Of a stretch of DNA of 64,000 nt, positions 46,221-54,717 are shown piece by piece. Numbering within the stretch: position 1 is the stretch's first letter; each line of letters begins with the position of its first letter. The notes beneath the pieces were generated by a model that made no database searches, was not told where the DNA came from, and was given only the letters and a program-made list of their open reading frames with translations. This DNA comes from Bradyrhizobium sp. CCBAU 051011 (GTDB lineage: Bacteria > Pseudomonadota > Alphaproteobacteria > Rhizobiales > Xanthobacteraceae), in the NCBI RefSeq assembly GCF_009930815.1, contig NZ_CP022222.1, positions 5,436,501 to 5,500,500 of the forward strand, given 5' to 3'. The position numbers and the translations under genes are program-made.

Positions 46221-46907
46221 TCAGTAGATGAACGCGGTCTCTCGCATGAGGTGATCGTTGACTGCTACGACGCCGGGGATGGATTCGGCCGCAACCCTAA
46301 TTGCCTGCCGCTCCTTTTCGGATTCGGCAAAGCCCCAGAGATCGACAATGCCGTTTGTGACAGTCGCATTTAGCTTATGAACGTGCGACCAGGATTGCTT
46401 CTTGAGTTCCGTGATCAGCTTTTCGCGGATCATCGTGTCGGGGAGGCTGATCTCAAGCTTGGGGCGCGCGCTCGCGACGGCTTGTACGATGTTCGCTCGG
46501 CTGACAATGCCGACCAGCTCGCCGGCATCATTCACGATCGGGACTCGCTTGATGTGCTTCTTCTCGAACATGTCGGCGATTTCAACCAGAGGCGTATCGG
46601 GGTGCGCCTTTTGGACATCTGTGGCCATCACGTCCTTCACCTTTAGCGCGTGGCTTTGGATGTATTCGGCTGCGAGGGCTCGTTCGCCTGAAATGAGTGC
46701 CAACCACCAGGAGAAAGGACGCTCGGTGCCGGTCTCCGAACGATGCATCAGGTCAGCTTCACTGACAATTCCAACCACTTTACCGCCTGAATCGACCACC
46801 GGGACGGCGCTGATGCGGTTGGCGAGCAGGAGCTTGGCGAGATCGTGAATGGTGCTGTTTTCGCTGACGGTAATAACCGGTGAAACCATGACATCTCGGG
46901 CTTTCAT
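46221..46907 (-). CDS. CBS-CBS-BON protein
   Basis: A 228-residue protein from ATG 46907 after GGGAGACCC. CBS 1: ARDVMVSPVITVSENSTIHD, RISAVPVVDSGGKVVGIVSE. CBS 2: VKDVMATDVQKAHPDTPLVE, KHIKRVPIVNDAGELVGIVS. BON: KLNATVTNGIVDLWGFAESE and SIPGVVAVNDHL. Probably an adenylate-sensing protein with a lipid-binding tail. The nearest FixK box, at 47216, is 310 bases upstream and faces the MFS gene, so regulation is uncertain. Confidence 0.9.
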   Translation of the reverse strand: MKARDVMVSPVITVSENSTIHDLAKLLLANRISAVPVVDSGGKVVGIVSEADLMHRSETGTERPFSWWLALISGERALAAEYIQSHALKVKDVMATDVQKAHPDTPLVEIADMFEKKHIKRVPIVNDAGELVGIVSRANIVQAVASARPKLEISLPDTMIREKLITELKKQSWSHVHKLNATVTNGIVDLWGFAESEKERQAIRVAAESIPGVVAVNDHLMRETAFIY

Positions 46908-47215
46908 CGGAGGGTCTCCCTTGATCAGATTCCGCTGCAAGTGAAATTCACTACTGGGTCGAGGAGGTGCAAGTGGCCACCGCGTCCGGCGGCCAGGTCC
47001 GGCCTTTTTACCGAAGATCTCGGCGGTCATCTTGTCGAGGTCGACGCCTTGGCGATCGCAACATCATGCGGGCGGTGGGTGGCGGTGACCGTGTTGCCAG
47101 CGCGGTCCAGCCGGAATTGGATTTTGGCATCGATGCCTCCTGAATTGAGCAGCCACGCCCATGGTGACGCCCGGACCCATTGCTGGCCAGATGACCAGAT
47201 TGGACGTGGGCGACC

Positions 47216-47229
47216 TTGATCAGGATCAA
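47216..47229. promoter_or_regulatory. FixK/FNR box upstream of the MFS gene
   Basis: TTGATCAGGATCAA, a perfect TTGAT-N4-ATCAA palindrome, 65 bases before ATG 47294. Confidence 0.78.
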
Positions 47230-47293
47230 TCGTGCACCGACTGCGGCGAGGCTTGATAGTGGTCGGCCTCGAAGGCGCTCGGGAAACTGAGCC

Positions 47294-48529
47294 ATGCAAA
47301 CAATGTTCGCCGAGCGCCCCGACGCTCCAGATCGCGACGAGCCGAAACCACGGCGGCTGCCCCGCCATATTTTGGTGCTCGGGATTATCAGTCTGCTTAC
47401 GGCCATGTCTTCCGCGATGGTCTATGGACTTTTGCCGGTGTTCCTGGTGCGGGTGCTGGGTGCCACCGTGGCCTCGGTCGGCATTATCGAAGGCATTGCG
47501 GAAGCGATGACCTCGCTTGCGAAGATCGTTTCAGGGTTTGTCAGCGATCGGATGGGCCGGCGGAAGCCGCTGGTTCTGCTGGGCTACGCCGTGTCGGCTA
47601 TCAACAAGGTGATGTTTCCGCTTGCCGGCGACGTGTTCACGGTCCTGGTGGCCCGCGTCGTCGATCGCGGCGGCAAAGGCATGCGCGACGCTCCGCGCGA
47701 CGCGTTCCTGACTGATGTGACGCCGGTGAGGGTCCGAGGGTCAGGATTTGGCTTGCGGCTCGCGTTCTACACGACTGGTTTTGTCATCGGTCCGCTCGCC
47801 GCGATCACCCTGATGAGATTGAGCGCCGATGATTTCCAATTGGTGTTTTGGATCGCCGTGATCCCCGCCTTCATGGCCGTCCTCGTGGTGCTTTTTGGCC
47901 TGAAGGAACCGGTGCGCAACTTCTCTGCAGGGTCCTTTCGAATGCCGCGAAAGGCCGATTTTGCCGGCCTTACAGCCCCGTTCTGGTGGGCCGTTGCCAT
48001 CGCGAGCCTGTTGTCGCTGGCGCGTTTCAGCCATGCGTTTCTGGTGCTGAAGGCTCACCATGTCGGCATCGACGCGGCATTTGTACCGATCATGCTCGTT
48101 ATCATGCATTTGGTGTACGCGGCGACAGCTTACCCGTTCGGCATTCTTGCAGACCACATCGATCGTCGGCTGCAACTGGGTCTTGGCGCTGGCATCCTCG
48201 TCGGTGCCGACATCGTGTTGGCGGTTGCGCAAGTCGGCTGGATTAGCGCTGCCGGAGCCGGACTGTGGGGGCTGCAGATGGCGGTGACGCAGGGGCTGCT
48301 ATTGGCATCCGTTGGTGACGCGGCGCCAAGGGAGCTGCGCGGGACGGCGTTTGGGATCTATGATCTGGCGGTTGGCGTCGCGACCTTCGTCGCAAGCTCG
48401 GCCGCCGGGGCGCTATGGATGGCTGGCGGCCCGGAATTGGCATTTGGCTTCAGTGGTCTGATCGCGGTCGCGGTTATTGTGCTGCTATTGTTTCAGCCCG
48501 CGCCGAGGCTGGTCAGCCGGCCCTCATGA
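47294..48529 (+). CDS. Major facilitator superfamily transporter
   Basis: A 411-residue protein with 12 predicted membrane helices. The cytoplasmic loop 2-3 motif GFVSDRMGRRKPLVLLGYAV and its loop 8-9 counterpart PFGILADHIDRRLQLGLGAG are clear, as is ARVVDRGGKGMRDAPRDAFL after helix 4. The sub-family resembles DHA1-type efflux pumps found near stress genes; substrate unknown. A perfect FixK box drives it. Confidence 0.88.
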   Translation: MQTMFAERPDAPDRDEPKPRRLPRHILVLGIISLLTAMSSAMVYGLLPVFLVRVLGATVASVGIIEGIAEAMTSLAKIVSGFVSDRMGRRKPLVLLGYAVSAINKVMFPLAGDVFTVLVARVVDRGGKGMRDAPRDAFLTDVTPVRVRGSGFGLRLAFYTTGFVIGPLAAITLMRLSADDFQLVFWIAVIPAFMAVLVVLFGLKEPVRNFSAGSFRMPRKADFAGLTAPFWWAVAIASLLSLARFSHAFLVLKAHHVGIDAAFVPIMLVIMHLVYAATAYPFGILADHIDRRLQLGLGAGILVGADIVLAVAQVGWISAAGAGLWGLQMAVTQGLLLASVGDAAPRELRGTAFGIYDLAVGVATFVASSAAGALWMAGGPELAFGFSGLIAVAVIVLLLFQPAPRLVSRPS

Positions 48530-49014
48530 ACGGCAGATTTGGTGGGCGCGTTGAGGCGGTCGGCGAACTTCGTCGCGTGGCCGAAAAGGTTCGGCGTATC
48601 GTGCGCTTAAGACTGTCGCACCGGGACACGATGAGGGTCGGCGAGCTGCATGAAAACTGGCTGGGCTCCCTGTGCTGTCCCTTGGTTCCTCTGCACCTCC
48701 CAAGGAGAAAGAGCACGTGAGGCTTGCGAGCGCCGATCCTCTGTTGGTCTGCTTATCCCTTGTGATCGTCGGGAAGCGTGTAAAATTAAGGGTATTCCTG
48801 GGTCGACGATTAGCTCGCAAGCCCATTTCCGCATGCTGCTCGCTTCATCACGGCGCCAGACGCAGCTGCTCGAGCTGCGATGGGTGCTTGGAGGGCCTAG
48901 GCACCTGAGATACCGAGCCAGGAGGTTCGCGGTCGCATTGCAGGACAGCCGAGGCTTTGAAGAGACAAGCTCGCGTGCGCCTCCGGGAGCCGTTATCGGC
49001 CCACCAAGTGGGAG
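48530..49014. other. Intergenic, no gene supported
   Basis: About 485 bases between convergent genes. Overlapping open frames are present on both strands but none has a ribosome site or recognisable product. Confidence 0.4.
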
Positions 49015-49194
49015 CTAAAGCACGCCATTCTGGTGGAGAGTGTGATGCTTAGCGTGCCACTTTGGGCCGGGGCCTCGCATGTAGTGACGCTCGGGCCGAT
49101 ACGGATCGCGGACCGTTTCGAGCAGCTTCCGCCACCTCGTCATGGTCATCTTTAGCTGACCGAGAACCATCACTGACTTTCGGGCAACTGGCAT
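49015..49194 (-). CDS. Short basic hypothetical protein
   Basis: A 59-residue frame from ATG 49194 preceded by GAGGAGGGTGCC, a very good ribosome site. It reads MPVARKSVMVLGQLKMTMTR, WRKLLETVRDPYRPERHYMR and ends rich in His and Lys. It follows the DUF6894 gene by ten bases, so it is the second gene of that transcript. Function unknown. Confidence 0.5.
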   Translation of the reverse strand: MPVARKSVMVLGQLKMTMTRWRKLLETVRDPYRPERHYMRGPGPKWHAKHHTLHQNGVL

Positions 49195-49204
49195 GGCACC
49201 CTCC

Positions 49205-49438
49205 TCAATGTGGCTTGCCGAGCACGAAGGCGAAGGGCATGACGAAGATCTCGTCGCCGAGATCGTCACTGACGTGCAAGGCCCAACCGCGCCAATCCTC
49301 GGAGCTGCGCGTCATTAGGAGCGAGCGAACCACACGGGTGGCGTGGTCACGTGCTTCAGCCAAATCGGCGATCGCAGCGCCGTATCGATCGATCAGTGTC
49401 CCCTTAGCGTTGGAGCAATGGAAATAGAGCTGACTCAT
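49205..49438 (-). CDS. DUF6894-type small protein
   Basis: A 77-residue paralogue of the 38951 gene: SQLYFHCSNAKGTLIDRYGA, LLMTRSSEDWRGWALHVSDD. AAGGAGACGGAAC precedes ATG 49438. Heads a two-gene unit with the basic peptide at 49015. Function unknown. Confidence 0.7.
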   Translation of the reverse strand: MSQLYFHCSNAKGTLIDRYGAAIADLAEARDHATRVVRSLLMTRSSEDWRGWALHVSDDLGDEIFVMPFAFVLGKPH

Positions 49439-49982
49439 GTTCCGTCTCCTTCGAAAAAAGTACTGCCCCCTGATTCGATAGCACCGTGAATGTCAGGGGA
49501 AAATTCGGGCCGTTACCTTAAGGGGAGGTCCGGAGGACGCGATCTGGTTGCGTAGCTGCCCGGCGGGATGGTGAGCCGCCAAGTCATCACGATCCCTTTA
49601 GGTCAACGCAATGTCTCCCTAACTGCAGCCGCGCTTATCGCTTGAACTACAAACATGTTCTGGGCCGAAGGTGACATCTGTCAGTGCGTAGTGGACCTTG
49701 ACGTCCTGCACAATCGCAGGCAGATCGATCTTGCCAAGCGAATGTTTTGCGAGATGCAGGGGTTATGACTGGACCCTGCATGCCGACCGGATCGAGATGA
49801 AGCCCGCCGACTTTCCATCGTAGAAGATGAAAGATGGGGGCTGCGCGGCATCCCCCGACGAACTACGCGCTAGCTTGATCAGCCGGCCCTACTTGATCAG
49901 CGCGCCGTGGGCAGTCCAATAACAGCACGTGTTGGGGCAGTATAGCGCGTTCAAAATGTGCAAAGTCCTCCTCGCTCGATGC
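49439..49982. other. Long intergenic stretch without genes
   Basis: About 540 bases upstream of the DUF6894 gene. At 49514 there is CCTTAAGGGGAGGTCCGGAGG, a shortened relative of the element at 49983. No open frame is convincing; an untranslated RNA is possible. Confidence 0.35.
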
Positions 49983-50019
49983 CTTAGGGGCGAGTCCCTA
50001 CGTGGAACTCCGGAGGTGC
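49983..50019. repeat. 37-bp element shared with the fixK upstream region
   Basis: CTTAGGGGCGAGTCCCTACG, then TGGAACTCCGGAGGTGC. It aligns without gaps to 63125-63161, matching at about 27 of 37 positions, including CTTARGGGCGRRTCCCTAMG and CCGGAGGT. Possible shared regulator or promoter element. Confidence 0.45.
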
Positions 50020-50083
50020 AGAACTAGGGCGCTGACCGCGGCGTCGGGCGAAAGCTCATCGATGTGCGGCTGCAGAGGCTTGC

Positions 50084-50101
50084 GGACCGACTAGTCGGTC
50101 C
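50084..50101. repeat. Perfect 18-bp palindrome downstream of fixJ
   Basis: GGACCGACTAGTCGGTCC, 47 bases beyond the fixJ stop. No T run follows on either strand, so it is not a standard terminator. Confidence 0.5.
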
Positions 50102-50147
50102 AGGCCGCATCCACAGAGCCGTTCGGCGCTGTCGGGCTTGCTTCCAC

Positions 50148-50765
50148 TCAATCCTTAAGCGCTCCGGCCCGTATGGCCAGGCGGACCAATTCCGAAAGAC
50201 TCGAAGCCTGCATCTTGGTCATCACATTGGCCCGGTAAACCTCGATGGTGCGTGGGCTGATATTGTAGTCGCGCGCGATCATCTTGTTGGAGAGTCCAGC
50301 CACCAGCCCCTCCATCACCTGCCGCTCGCGTGGACTGAGGGAAGCGATCCTTGCTGCGACGTTCTGCGTCATCGCCTCATCGTGGGCGCCGGCCTCGGCT
50401 TGCCGCAGTGCGGCGTCGATCCAGGCAACCAGGCGCTCGTCCTCGAATGGCTTTTCGAGGAAATCGACGGCGCCGAGCTTCATGGCCTCCACGGCAAGGG
50501 GAATGTCGCCGTGGCCGGTCATGATAATGACCGGCAGGGTGGCACGGCTCGCTTTGATGCGTCTCAACAGCTCGATGCCGTCGACGCCGGGCATGCGGAT
50601 GTCAGAAACCACGCAGCCGAACTCGATCGTGGAAAGCCGATCCAGAAAAGTTTGCGCTGAGTCGAACAAGCTGACCTCGAAGTCTGCGGAATCGAGCAGG
50701 AATTGCAGTGAATCTCTCATCGCCTCATCGTCATCGATGACGTAGACTTTTCCCTTACGTGCCAT
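50148..50765 (-). CDS. fixJ: Oxygen-responsive response regulator FixJ
   Basis: A 205-residue two-domain regulator. The receiver has [20 protein letters not shown] and acceptor Asp55 in [12 protein letters not shown], then [20 protein letters not shown] and the Lys of FLEKPFED. The LuxR-type DNA-binding domain reads [20 protein letters not shown] and [20 protein letters not shown]. Phosphorylated by FixL, it activates fixK. Its start overlaps the fixL stop by 11 bases. Confidence 0.96.
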   Translation of the reverse strand: MARKGKVYVIDDDEAMRDSLQFLLDSADFEVSLFDSAQTFLDRLSTIEFGCVVSDIRMPGVDGIELLRRIKASRATLPVIIMTGHGDIPLAVEAMKLGAVDFLEKPFEDERLVAWIDAALRQAEAGAHDEAMTQNVAARIASLSPRERQVMEGLVAGLSNKMIARDYNISPRTIEVYRANVMTKMQASSLSELVRLAIRAGALKD

Positions 50766-52290
50766 CTGTCAAACTCTCGCTGCGGGCGGCCGGCCCCGTG
50801 AAACGGAAGGTCGCGCCGCCTGCATGATTGGACTCGGCCCACATCCGTCCGCCATGGGCCTCGATGATAGAGCGGCTGATCGACAGGCCGACTCCCATGC
50901 CGGTTTCCTTGGTCGTAAAGAAGGTCTGGAACAGGTTTTTCTCGACGTCGTCAGGAAATCCGTGACCGGTATCGAACACTGAGACCTCAACCATCTCGTC
51001 GTCGACCGGCCGGTTTGAGGCGATCAGTTCGCGCCGCGCTGACTGGGCCATGGCTTCCAGCGCGTTGCGGAACAAATTGACCAGGACCTGCTGGATCTGG
51101 ACGCGGTCGACCAGCAGCAGATCATGATGCGGGTCGAGGCTGAAGCGGGTCCGCACGTCCTGCTCACGCGCGCCAGCGAGGCCGAGCGCGCCGGCTTCCT
51201 CGATCATCTTCGAGAGGCTGACGACACGTTTCTCCGATTCGCCGCGGGCGACGAAATCGCGCAAGCGCCGGATGATCTGCCCGGCGCGGATCGCCTGCTC
51301 CGAGGCGTGGTCCATCGCGTTCTCGATTTTGGCGCGGTTCGGATCGTCGCTCGCCGCGAGCAGGCGTCGCGACCCCTTCATGTAGTTGCTGATGGCGGCA
51401 AGCGGTTGGTTGAGCTCATGCGCGAGTGCAGACGACATCTCACCCATTGCGCTCAGGCGCGAGATGTGAACGAGCTCCGATTGCAATTCCTGCAATCGCG
51501 CCTGGGTCTGTTGATGCTCGGTGAGGTCGCGGACGAAGCCGGTGAAATAGGGCATCCCTCCGGATTGCATCTCGCCGATCGACAGATGCATCGGGAAGGT
51601 AGTGCCGTCCTTGCGCTGGCCGGTGACGATGCGGCCGATGCCGATGATGTGCGGCTCGCCGGTGGCGGCATAGCGAGCCATGTAGCCGTCGTGCCTCGAA
51701 CGGTCGGGCTCCGGCATCAGCATGCTGACGTTCTGACCGATGCCCTCATGCTTGAGATAGCCGAACTGCCGTTCCGCCGCGCTCGAGAAGAACTGCATGA
51801 TACCGCGGCCGTCGATGACGATCATTGCGTCCGGGATCGTCTCCAGGATCGACTGCAAGTGCCGTTCGCGCGTACGCAAATCCTCCTCTAGCCGCTTCTC
51901 CTCGTCGATATCGAGCACGACGCCGGAGAGATGGGACGCCGCGCCATCCTTGTCTTTAGTAAGGCTACCGCGGGCGCGGATCCAATGGCTGCGGCCGTCT
52001 TGCCGCTGTAGGCGCCAGGAAAGGTCGAACGACGCGCCGCTCTCGATCACTCGCGCAATCGCCTGTTTGGTGCGCGCGCGGTCGTCAGGCTCAAGCAGCG
52101 AAAGGAACAGGTCGTACGTGACCGGGACATCAGCGGGAACCCCGAATAACCTTCGCGCGGTCTGCGACCAGACCAATTCCCGGTTCGAGAAATCGAGATC
52201 CCAGCCAGCGACGCCGGCGGCCTCCGCCCCCAGCCGAAAGCGCTGATCATGGGTGCGGGAATCTAGTGGTGATGAAACTCGGCCACTCAA
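50755..52290 (-). CDS. fixL: Haem-PAS oxygen sensor kinase FixL
   Basis: A 511-residue cytoplasmic kinase: PAS 1 (about 20-135), haem PAS (about 145-258), then HisKA and ATPase. The proximal haem ligand is His200 in [12 protein letters not shown], and Arg220 in [10 protein letters not shown] lies over the haem; both are at the same numbers as in Bradyrhizobium FixL. Phospho-acceptor His291 is in [13 protein letters not shown]. The ATPase boxes are [19 protein letters not shown] and [12 protein letters not shown]. Oxygen on the haem inhibits kinase activity; in low oxygen it phosphorylates FixJ. No membrane segments. Confidence 0.97.
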   Translation of the reverse strand: MSGRVSSPLDSRTHDQRFRLGAEAAGVAGWDLDFSNRELVWSQTARRLFGVPADVPVTYDLFLSLLEPDDRARTKQAIARVIESGASFDLSWRLQRQDGRSHWIRARGSLTKDKDGAASHLSGVVLDIDEEKRLEEDLRTRERHLQSILETIPDAMIVIDGRGIMQFFSSAAERQFGYLKHEGIGQNVSMLMPEPDRSRHDGYMARYAATGEPHIIGIGRIVTGQRKDGTTFPMHLSIGEMQSGGMPYFTGFVRDLTEHQQTQARLQELQSELVHISRLSAMGEMSSALAHELNQPLAAISNYMKGSRRLLAASDDPNRAKIENAMDHASEQAIRAGQIIRRLRDFVARGESEKRVVSLSKMIEEAGALGLAGAREQDVRTRFSLDPHHDLLLVDRVQIQQVLVNLFRNALEAMAQSARRELIASNRPVDDEMVEVSVFDTGHGFPDDVEKNLFQTFFTTKETGMGVGLSISRSIIEAHGGRMWAESNHAGGATFRFTGPAARSESLTDGT

Positions 52291-52590
52291 AGCATTATCC
52301 AGTTCAGCAATCCGCCGAGGATGAGTTCCCCATTATGGTCCCAATGTCCCGTTTTGCTCAAGGGAGGTGGCTGCGTCCACATACCGCTGCACCGCAGCAT
52401 TAACGGGTGGCCCATGCCGAATTCCTGATCAACCCCGTCTAGGATCGCCCACACGCAAGGCTCCAAGTCGGCGGCGCAAGTCTCGTCCTCCACGCGCCGT
52501 TGTCCCGTTGGGAGGCGATCCTTGACCTTCCTCAACATCTCTGCCGCACGGCATGCTTGAATTGATTATCAAGGAAAGCGAGGGTCTGCC
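52291..52590. other. Divergent promoter region of fixLJ and a CBS gene
   Basis: 300 bases with no gene. TTGATTATCAA at 52562-52572 resembles two FixK arms but lacks the four-base spacer. Confidence 0.4.
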
Positions 52591-53031
52591 TTGTACAAAT
52601 TCCTCGAGCAAATCGTTGCCGACTACATGACGCGTGAGCCCAGGACGGTCGCGCACGACATCACGATGCGTGAGCTCGGCGAGCTCTTCGACAAGGAAGA
52701 CTTCAACGCCTATCCCGTCACCGACGGCGGGCAGGTGCTCGGCATCGTCTCGAAATTCGACTACCTGTCCTGTTTTGTGTTCACGCCAGCGCGCATGATT
52801 CCGCGCTATCGCGATCTGATGCAGCGTAAGGTGGCTGACGTGATGACGTCGGAATTCATCTATGTTGTACCGGAGACCAGGTTGACGCGGGTGCTCGAAC
52901 TGATGGTCAATCACCGCCTCCGCAGCATGCCAGTGCTTGAAGCGGACCAGCGGCTCGCCGGCATCATTTCCCGGGAGGATGTAATGCGTGCCCTGCAGAG
53001 TTCCACCGCGTCGGAAGCGGCACAACCCTGA
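52591..53031 (+). CDS. CBS-pair protein divergent from fixL
   Basis: A 146-residue CBS protein: VADYMTREPRTVAHDITMRE, NAYPVTDGGQVLGIVSKFDY, then KVADVMTSEFIYVVPETRLT, HRLRSMPVLEADQRLAGIIS. An insert (FVFTPARMIPRYRDLMQ) links the two motifs. Start is TTG 52591 with GAGGG upstream; no better ATG exists. Probable adenylate-binding regulator. No proper FixK box seen. Confidence 0.85.
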   Translation: MYKFLEQIVADYMTREPRTVAHDITMRELGELFDKEDFNAYPVTDGGQVLGIVSKFDYLSCFVFTPARMIPRYRDLMQRKVADVMTSEFIYVVPETRLTRVLELMVNHRLRSMPVLEADQRLAGIISREDVMRALQSSTASEAAQP

Positions 53032-53084
53032 TCGAGGAACTTGCATAAAAATCGGACGAGCGAGCCTCAGCTCGCCTTGGCCCA

Positions 53085-53290
53085 ATCCGTCTTCCGGCGA
53101 GAGTACGTACAAACCCGACATCGGATCGACCCAGAACAGATGGTCATGAGCTGTCTTGACGCCGGGGGCGTTCTCGGCGGCGACAGTCGCTGCCTGCCGG
53201 GTGACCGGTGACGACGCCGCTGGGGTGCACGATGCCGTCGCGGACGATCATGGTGAGCCCATGCGGGGCACCAGTCCGTCCTGCGGTAGG
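53085..53290 (-). pseudogene. BON-domain tail of a lost CBS-BON gene
   Basis: Reverse-strand frames read IVRDGIV-like remnants, then TRQAATVAAENAPGVKTAHD, HLFWVDPMSGLYVLSPEDGL. This is the end of a CBS-CBS-BON protein like that at 46221 and supplies the part missing from 44326. The start of the gene is gone and a stop interrupts the BON strand. Confidence 0.55.
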
Positions 53291-53495
53291 TGTGCATATT
53301 CTTGCCCTCGGAGCTCGAAAAGTTCACCCGGGATGAAACGCTCGTCCTCGAAGTGGAATCCAACTTCGTCGGGCTTGGCGGGCGAGGAATCATAATACAA
53401 CACCCAGCCGCCGCCCTGACAGTCGGATTGCGTTGTGCAGTTTGATTGGGTGGCGACCGCGCCGAAGCAAGGTCCCCCCGTTGCGCCCCATCTCG

Positions 53496-53530
53496 AAACC
53501 CCGGTCCCAGCGGCCGGGGTTTTTGTTTTG
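53496..53530 (+). terminator. Orphan rho-independent terminator
   Basis: AAACCCCGG-N9-CCGGGGTTT followed by TTGTTTTG. It points rightward with no gene directly before it; the nearest, the CBS gene, ends 465 bases upstream. Confidence 0.65.
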
Positions 53531-54717
53531 AGGGAAATCGCCAAGATTCCGGCTAGATCGCCCCGGACGTCGATCTTCAATTCGCCAGCCTCGGGAGAAG
53601 GATGATCTCCTTCACGAGGGAACGCAGGATCTCGCTAGCCCCTGGATACTGCGAGGGCCTTCGATCGGACGACCTCTGGTTCTGGCGTGCTGGATCGCAT
53701 TTTGGCGTCGCGCGAAAACTTGCGTGCTTCGGCTTGATTGGAAGCCAACGATAAATGCGTCATCGGATCATGCCAAATTGGCGACAGAGGGCGGCAGCTC
53801 AACTCAGCAGATGTATTACACATCTAGATAGTTCTCGGACGTCGATCGTGCGTGCCGCTGCAAGACTTGATTTCGAAATGGTCCGACTGCACGATAGCTA
53901 CGATGTTGCGAGGTCTATGCACGACGTACGCCAGATTATGGGGCTATCTTGATACTGCCGGCGCGAGCAACCGCTCGCCGCCGTTCGAGATCCGCCGTGA
54001 TGATGCGCGAAAATTCTTCCGAGGAATTGCGGACAGTTAGGTCATACCACCCCAAAGCGTCGTCGCGCAGCTTCGTCTCAGCACTGCATCAAGTAGCCCG
54101 CTGGCTGATAGGGTTTCATTATGAAGGCGAGCGTCCTGCGGCACGTAGGGTGAATCGCGGCCGTTCGGGCCGGGGAATTTGCGCTTGGCGAATTGTGTCA
54201 GTTCCAAGCCGACATCGCTTCGCCAAGCTCCACATCTGCCACTAATGCTCGGGGTTCGGTGCCGGTCGAAACCAGCAATTTCGACATTCATTCCTCCGGC
54301 TGTCCAATCCCGAAACACCGCTTTGTTCAATTTGAGCTGTAAGGTGGCGCTTTAGGCACGCCGATTATTCCGCTTCTCAATGGTCATAGCAAAAACAATC
54401 CGGGCCTCCCCAGGGAAGCTCCCGCAAGCAAGGGAGGCGTCGTTCTCGGACGATCTCCACGAGGAGGAGGCGATGCTCGACTGCTGCGGACCGGCCAGTA
54501 AGCGGACGACGCTTCTGTGCCAAAAACCGACGTTGTGGGAATGGTCGCTTTCTCGCGCAAAAGCGGACGTTCGATCCCGTCACGCTCGAGCTCCTGAGCA
54601 CTATTCCCCAATGATTTGGGGAGAGCCCGGTCACCATGCCGAGCCGAGCCCTGCGGAAACAGACATCAAGATCCTCGCCAAGGGAGAGCCGCCCGCCCAT
54701 GGCGTCAACAGCGGTCA
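53531..54717. other. Gene-poor stretch
   Basis: Nearly 1.2 kb with only short unsupported open frames. A fragment at 54085-54160 (RWLIGFHYEGERPAARR) faintly recalls the DUF2267 motif. It probably represents decayed sequence. Confidence 0.35.

Noticed and set aside
52562..52572. TTGATTATCAA as a FixK box of the CBS gene
   Set aside because: The arms are separated by one base rather than four, so the two half-sites cannot be contacted as in FixK boxes.
53248..53580. 110-codon reverse frame (GGGWVLYYDSSPAKPDEVGF region)
   Set aside because: Somewhat protein-like, but it overlaps the BON remnant and a terminator stem and lacks a start signal.
54037..54245. Possible DUF2267 remnant (GFHYEGERPAARR)
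   Set aside because: Only about a dozen residues resemble the motif.
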